Source: Benthortus sp964440495 (GTDB lineage: Archaea; Thermoproteota; Nitrososphaeria_A; Caldarchaeales; Wolframiiraptoraceae). From it: a DNA stretch of 8,241 nucleotides. The first letter of the stretch is position 1. Every line of letters begins with the position of its first letter. Under the pieces are notes generated by a model. The model made no database searches. It saw only the letters and a program-made list of their open reading frames with translations, and was not told the DNA's origin. The stretch is from positions 1 to 8,241 of the forward strand of contig CAYTSD010000045.1 of NCBI GenBank assembly GCA_964440495.1, given 5' to 3'. Position numbers and translations under genes: made by a program. This document shows, one piece after another, positions 5,439 through 8,241 of this stretch.

Positions 5439-6291
5439 ATTTCGCCTGAATCTCAAGCTTCACAGCGGCGTAGCCTACCACGGCATCCCTATCCCCTGTC
5501 ACATCTCCGCTTGTAGCGTACTTGAGAACCTCAGCCTCCCCGGCTCCAAGCCTCCTAGCAGCCTCCAAGACAGCTGCCACAGGCCCATATCCACACATGG
5601 AGATACTGTAGCGTTGGATGGTTTCGTAGAGGCCTTTGATGTCAAGCCTCCTTATCCTCTCCAGCGCCATGTAGTCCTTCTCTCTGGCCGACTCCTCCGG
5701 CTCATAGTGGGTGAAGTCTGATGAAGCCACTAGGAGAAGCCTCCTCTTCTCAGCGGCCTCGGCGAGAGCCTTCCCAACCTCGATACAGGTGGCCATGCCT
5801 TGGTCGAGCACTGAGATTGGGAGAAACTTGAAGCCCTCTCCCAAGACGTATTGGAGGAAGGGGAGCTGAACCTCGACCGAGTGCTCCTTTGTGTGAGAGA
5901 TCTCGTCAAGCGAGAACACGTCTGAGATGTCTGCAAGCCTGAGCGCGAGCTCTGAGTCTATCTTGACCGTGCCTAGGGGCGTGACCCACTCACCCTCAGG
6001 ATAGACCGAGACAGGTGTACCCACACCATAGTGATTTGGCCCTAAGACTACAACGGTCTCGGGGGCAGCCCTCCCCCCAAGCTGTAGATAGCTGTGCGCA
6101 GCAACCGGGCCGGAGTACATGTATCCTGCGTGGGGGGCTATTAGGAATGGTGGTAGGGTGCCGCCACCCGGCTTCTCTGGAAGCCTTCCAGGCCCTAATG
6201 GGTGGAGGAAGCAGCGTTCTATCTCTCTTAGTAGGCTTTCCTTTGAGGCTGGGTAGAATGCTCCTGCTACCGCTGGAAGCCTCCTCGACAT
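5437..6291 (-). CDS. MEMO family protein (AmmeMemoRadiSam system protein B)
   Basis: The MEMO family is related in fold to extradiol dioxygenases, and human MEMO1 binds metal. The biochemical role in archaea is unsettled. The protein begins RRLPAVAGAFYP, the family N terminus. Conserved blocks (counting from the ATG at 6291) are APHAGYMYSG with His54, LGPNHYG with His87, EHSVEVQLPFL with His137, SSDFTHYEP with Asp192 and His195, and MCGYGPV with Cys233. These correspond to the His/His/Asp/Cys pocket of the family. About 284 residues, normal length. An ATG three codons earlier (6300) is possible; I prefer 6291 because homologues begin just before RRPAVAG and the TATA box lies 31 bases away. 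In many archaea MEMO neighbours mevalonate-pathway genes, and here it diverges from fni. It runs toward rps28e with a 34-base gap. Confidence 0.9.
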   Translation of the reverse strand: MSRRLPAVAGAFYPASKESLLREIERCFLHPLGPGRLPEKPGGGTLPPFLIAPHAGYMYSGPVAAHSYLQLGGRAAPETVVVLGPNHYGVGTPVSVYPEGEWVTPLGTVKIDSELALRLADISDVFSLDEISHTKEHSVEVQLPFLQYVLGEGFKFLPISVLDQGMATCIEVGKALAEAAEKRRLLLVASSDFTHYEPEESAREKDYMALERIRRLDIKGLYETIQRYSISMCGYGPVAAVLEAARRLGAGEAEVLKYATSGDVTGDRDAVVGYAAVKLEIQAK

Positions 6292-6316
6292 ATCCACCAT
6301 GATCTTAGCTATCGCA

Positions 6317-6326
6317 AGTATTTATC
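6317..6326. promoter_or_regulatory. Near-symmetric TATA element shared by MEMO and fni
   Basis: The plus strand reads AGTATTTATC and the minus strand GATAAATACT. Both resemble archaeal TATA boxes. The centre, about 6322, is 32 bases before the fni ATG (6354) and 31 before the preferred MEMO ATG (6291). One TBP site, used in either direction, could serve both short-leader transcripts. Orientation would depend on the flanking BRE bases. Inference from spacing. Confidence 0.42.
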
Positions 6327-6353
6327 ATTCTAGGAGTATCTCTAACCTGCTTC

Positions 6354-7436
6354 ATGAGCATAGACATGAGCTCGAGGAAGAGGGATCATATTAGGCTGAG
6401 TCTGGAGAGGGATGTCGGCTTCAGGGAGAAGACCACATGGTTCGAGTGCGTCGAGCTTGTTCACAGGGCTTTACCTGAACTCGACTTCGGAGAGGTCTCA
6501 GCCGAGGCCAGCTTCCTTGGGAGGAGGTTCTCAACAGCCTTCATGATAGAGGGGATGACTGGCGGAACCCCTGAGGCCGCTGAGATAAACGGGAACCTCG
6601 CTGAGGCCGCTGAGAGGGCGGGAATCCCGATGGGCGTGGGAAGCCAGAGAGCAGCCCTGCTAGACCCCTCCCTAGCCTACACCTTCCGCGAAGCCCGTAG
6701 GAGGGCTCCCAAAGTCTTCCTAATAGCCAATCTAAGCGGGGTTCAGCTCGCGAAGGAGGGTGTTGAGCTCGCTGAGAAGGCTGTCGAGATGATCGAGGCC
6801 GACGCCATCGCAATCCATCTAAACAGTCTCCAAGAACTCGTCCAGCCTGAGGGTTGCCCAGGGTTCAGCGGGGTCTTGGAGGCGGTTGAGAAGACCGTTG
6901 AGAGGCTCGATGTCCCCGTCATAGTGAAGGAGATTGGATGCGGGATTCCCTTTGAGACCGCCCTGAAGCTTGAGAAGGCTGGTGTGAGCGCAATAGATAT
7001 CGCTGGCTCAGGTGGAACCAACTGGACTCTCATCGAGATGCTTAGGGCTGAGGGTTTAGATGAGGAGAAGAAGGAGCTTGCCGAGGTCTTCCTCGAGTGG
7101 GGGATACCTACCGCAGCCTCTCTCATAGAGGTTGCCGCGAGAGTCAAGGTGGAGGTGGTGGCCTCAGGGGGGATAAGAACGGGGCTTGAAGCAGCCAAGG
7201 CCCTAGCGCTCGGCGCAAAGATTGTGGGATTAGCTCATCCATTCCTGAAGCCTGCTACAGAAAGCCCTGAAGCGGTTGAGAGGGTTATCAGGAAACTTGA
7301 TAGAGAGCTTAGGGCGGCGATGTTCCTCACTGGGTCAAGAAACCTTGAAGAGCTCAGGAAGACGCCGATAGTCCTGTTTAACCCTCTTCTCGAATGGGTT
7401 AGGCAGAGGGTTGGAGAAGCTTGGAGAGCCAGATAA
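6354..7436 (+). CDS. fni: Type 2 isopentenyl-diphosphate delta-isomerase (FMN-dependent)
   Basis: This enzyme interconverts isopentenyl and dimethylallyl diphosphate using reduced FMN and Mg2+, supplying the starter for archaeal lipid isoprenoids. The 360-residue TIM barrel has the family motifs in order: RKRDHI at 8-13, GMTGG at 67-71, GVGSQR at 94-99, HLNSLQE at 155-161 (the Gln160-Glu161 pair is the catalytic and Mg2+-binding site in type 2 enzymes), QPEG at 164-167, VKEIGCGI at 191-198, DIAGSGGTNW at 215-224 and SGGIRTG at 271-277 for the FMN phosphate. Nothing essential is missing. ATG 6354 is preferred over ATG 6366 because of TATA spacing; no Shine-Dalgarno at normal distance is seen. 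It diverges from MEMO and converges on gltX with 21 bases between stops. Mevalonate kinase and isopentenyl phosphate kinase genes are not in the window. Confidence 0.96.
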   Translation: MSIDMSSRKRDHIRLSLERDVGFREKTTWFECVELVHRALPELDFGEVSAEASFLGRRFSTAFMIEGMTGGTPEAAEINGNLAEAAERAGIPMGVGSQRAALLDPSLAYTFREARRRAPKVFLIANLSGVQLAKEGVELAEKAVEMIEADAIAIHLNSLQELVQPEGCPGFSGVLEAVEKTVERLDVPVIVKEIGCGIPFETALKLEKAGVSAIDIAGSGGTNWTLIEMLRAEGLDEEKKELAEVFLEWGIPTAASLIEVAARVKVEVVASGGIRTGLEAAKALALGAKIVGLAHPFLKPATESPEAVERVIRKLDRELRAAMFLTGSRNLEELRKTPIVLFNPLLEWVRQRVGEAWRAR

Positions 7437-7457
7437 ATTGACTTGAATCCCTCTTTC

Positions 7458-8241
7458 CTAGTCGTGGGCTTTGATGAAGAGTAGGTCTTCGGCCGAGTCC
7501 CTCCTACAGAATCCAAACCTCTCAAACTGCACTATCTCGTCAACCCTTACATCATTCACCGATCTTTCGCCGAGTCCCTTAACAGTCTTCAGACTCTCAG
7601 GGTTTACTTCACCGTCCAAGTAAAGTATGTCTGGGACGAGGACTCTGACCTCAACATTCTCTTCAGCTGGAACCCATTGAATTATCCTAATCTTCTCGAT
7701 AGGCTCTAGTCCAGCGAACTCCGCCTCAACAAGGTCTTCACCCTTCTCCGTGACCTTGAAGTTTAGCATATACTTGAGTCTGAGAATCTCACCTGGCTTC
7801 ATCGATTTAACATCGCTGATGGATATGTAGAATTCTCCTCTCCCCCTAAGGGTTCTTGAGCCGAGGTTCTTGTTACTTGGATGGAAGGGGGCTGAAACTA
7901 TTCTCTCAGGCGCGTTCCTAACCTTCAGCTTAACTGGATTTGGGACGAAGAAGAGTCTGCGAGCCCTCGGGTCTAGGAGCTTCCTATTCACTGCGAAGAG
8001 TAGAGACCAGTCGTAGGAGCGTTTCGCATAGGAGAACCCTGTCTGCGTTACTGTGAACTCCTTTATGGCCTCAGGCAGAATCCCCCTCCTCCTAATCCCC
8101 TCTATTGTTGGGAAACGTGGGTCATCCCATCTCTCAGCAATCCCCGCCTCGATTACCGCTCTAAGCCTTCTCTTGGAGACAGGCGCACCCTTAAACTCGA
8201 ACCTTGAATACTCGACGTAGACTGGGTTCCTCATCCCTAGG
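7458..8241 (-). CDS. gltX: Glutamyl-tRNA synthetase, archaeal type (C-terminal part; 5' end beyond window)
   Basis: The frame is open to the right edge, so the HIGH-containing N-terminal half lies outside. Counting from the Met codon at 8234, the visible part begins at the end of the catalytic domain. It has YSRFEFKGAPVSKRRLR, whose VSKRR is the KMSKS-type ATP loop of class I GluRS/GlnRS, then WDDPRFPTIEGIRRRGI at 36-52. After that comes the all-beta anticodon-binding region typical of archaeal and eukaryotic GluRS and of GlnRS (FVPNPVKLKV near 95, QFERFGFCRRDS near 240). The beta-barrel C terminus separates it from the bacterial enzyme. Archaea use it to charge tRNA-Glu, and usually also tRNA-Gln before amidation. 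The internal Met at 8234 is not the true start. It converges on fni. Confidence 0.92.
   Translation of the reverse strand, partial: LGMRNPVYVEYSRFEFKGAPVSKRRLRAVIEAGIAERWDDPRFPTIEGIRRRGILPEAIKEFTVTQTGFSYAKRSYDWSLLFAVNRKLLDPRARRLFFVPNPVKLKVRNAPERIVSAPFHPSNKNLGSRTLRGRGEFYISISDVKSMKPGEILRLKYMLNFKVTEKGEDLVEAEFAGLEPIEKIRIIQWVPAEENVEVRVLVPDILYLDGEVNPESLKTVKGLGERSVNDVRVDEIVQFERFGFCRRDSAEDLLFIKAHD

Noticed and set aside
6571..6620. Direct repeat of CTGAGGCCGCTGAGA
   Set aside because: It falls in fni codons for two similar Glu-Ala-Ala-Glu helix turns, explained by protein sequence and codon bias.
6743..7198. Open frame on the minus strand opposite fni
   Set aside because: Antisense of a strongly conserved enzyme; Ser/Ala-rich composition with no motif.
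7437..7457. Possible bidirectional terminator between fni and gltX
   Set aside because: The 21-base spacer is only mildly pyrimidine-rich on the plus strand and has no run of four or more T, so no confident call.
1..8241. CRISPR array, insertion sequence, integrase, tRNA or defence system
   Set aside because: No spaced direct repeats, terminal inverted repeats, tRNA cloverleaf or transposase-like frame was seen; nearly all bases are in housekeeping genes.

Overview
This window is chromosomal DNA from an archaeon. Every recognisable gene is an archaeal housekeeping gene: RNA polymerase subunit Rpo7, Spt4, the gamma subunit of initiation factor aIF2, ribosomal proteins S28e and L24e, GTP-dependent dephospho-CoA kinase, FMN-type isopentenyl diphosphate isomerase, MEMO and an archaeal-type glutamyl-tRNA synthetase. 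The many AGG, AGA and ATA codons, the tight packing and the TATA boxes about 27-33 bases before first-of-operon start codons fit a thermophilic lineage, possibly in the TACK group. The sequence alone does not settle the lineage. I see no mobile element, CRISPR array, tRNA or rRNA, and no intergenic gap above about 135 bases.

Left block (1-4289, all on the minus strand, read right to left): rpl24e, ndk, aIF2 gamma, a PIN-domain nuclease, rpo7, spt4, dephospho-CoA kinase and a zinc-ribbon M48 metallopeptidase that runs off the left edge. It joins the end of one conserved archaeal cluster (S28e-L24e-NDK) to another (aIF2 gamma-PIN-Rpo7-Spt4-DPCK). The result is a translation and transcription superoperon, with TATA-like signals before rpl24e, ndk and rpo7.

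Middle (4290-5402): a plus-strand gene for an unrecognised exported or membrane-anchored protein with a tandemly duplicated domain lies between rps28e and rpl24e. These two ribosomal genes are normally adjacent. It is the least explained object in the window and the best candidate for something undescribed.

Right block (5437-8241): MEMO (minus) and isopentenyl-diphosphate isomerase fni (plus) diverge from a 62-base region holding one nearly symmetric TATA-like element. fni converges on gltX (minus), which runs off the right edge. MEMO, fni and gltX are known members of the archaeal mevalonate/isoprenoid neighbourhood, so this looks like a condensed and rearranged version of it.

Most of the window is ordinary core genome. 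The points worth a second look are the inserted exported protein and its internal repeat, the sequence variants in the aIF2 gamma G motifs, the zinc-ribbon M48 peptidase at the end of the Rpo7 operon, and the promoter layout.
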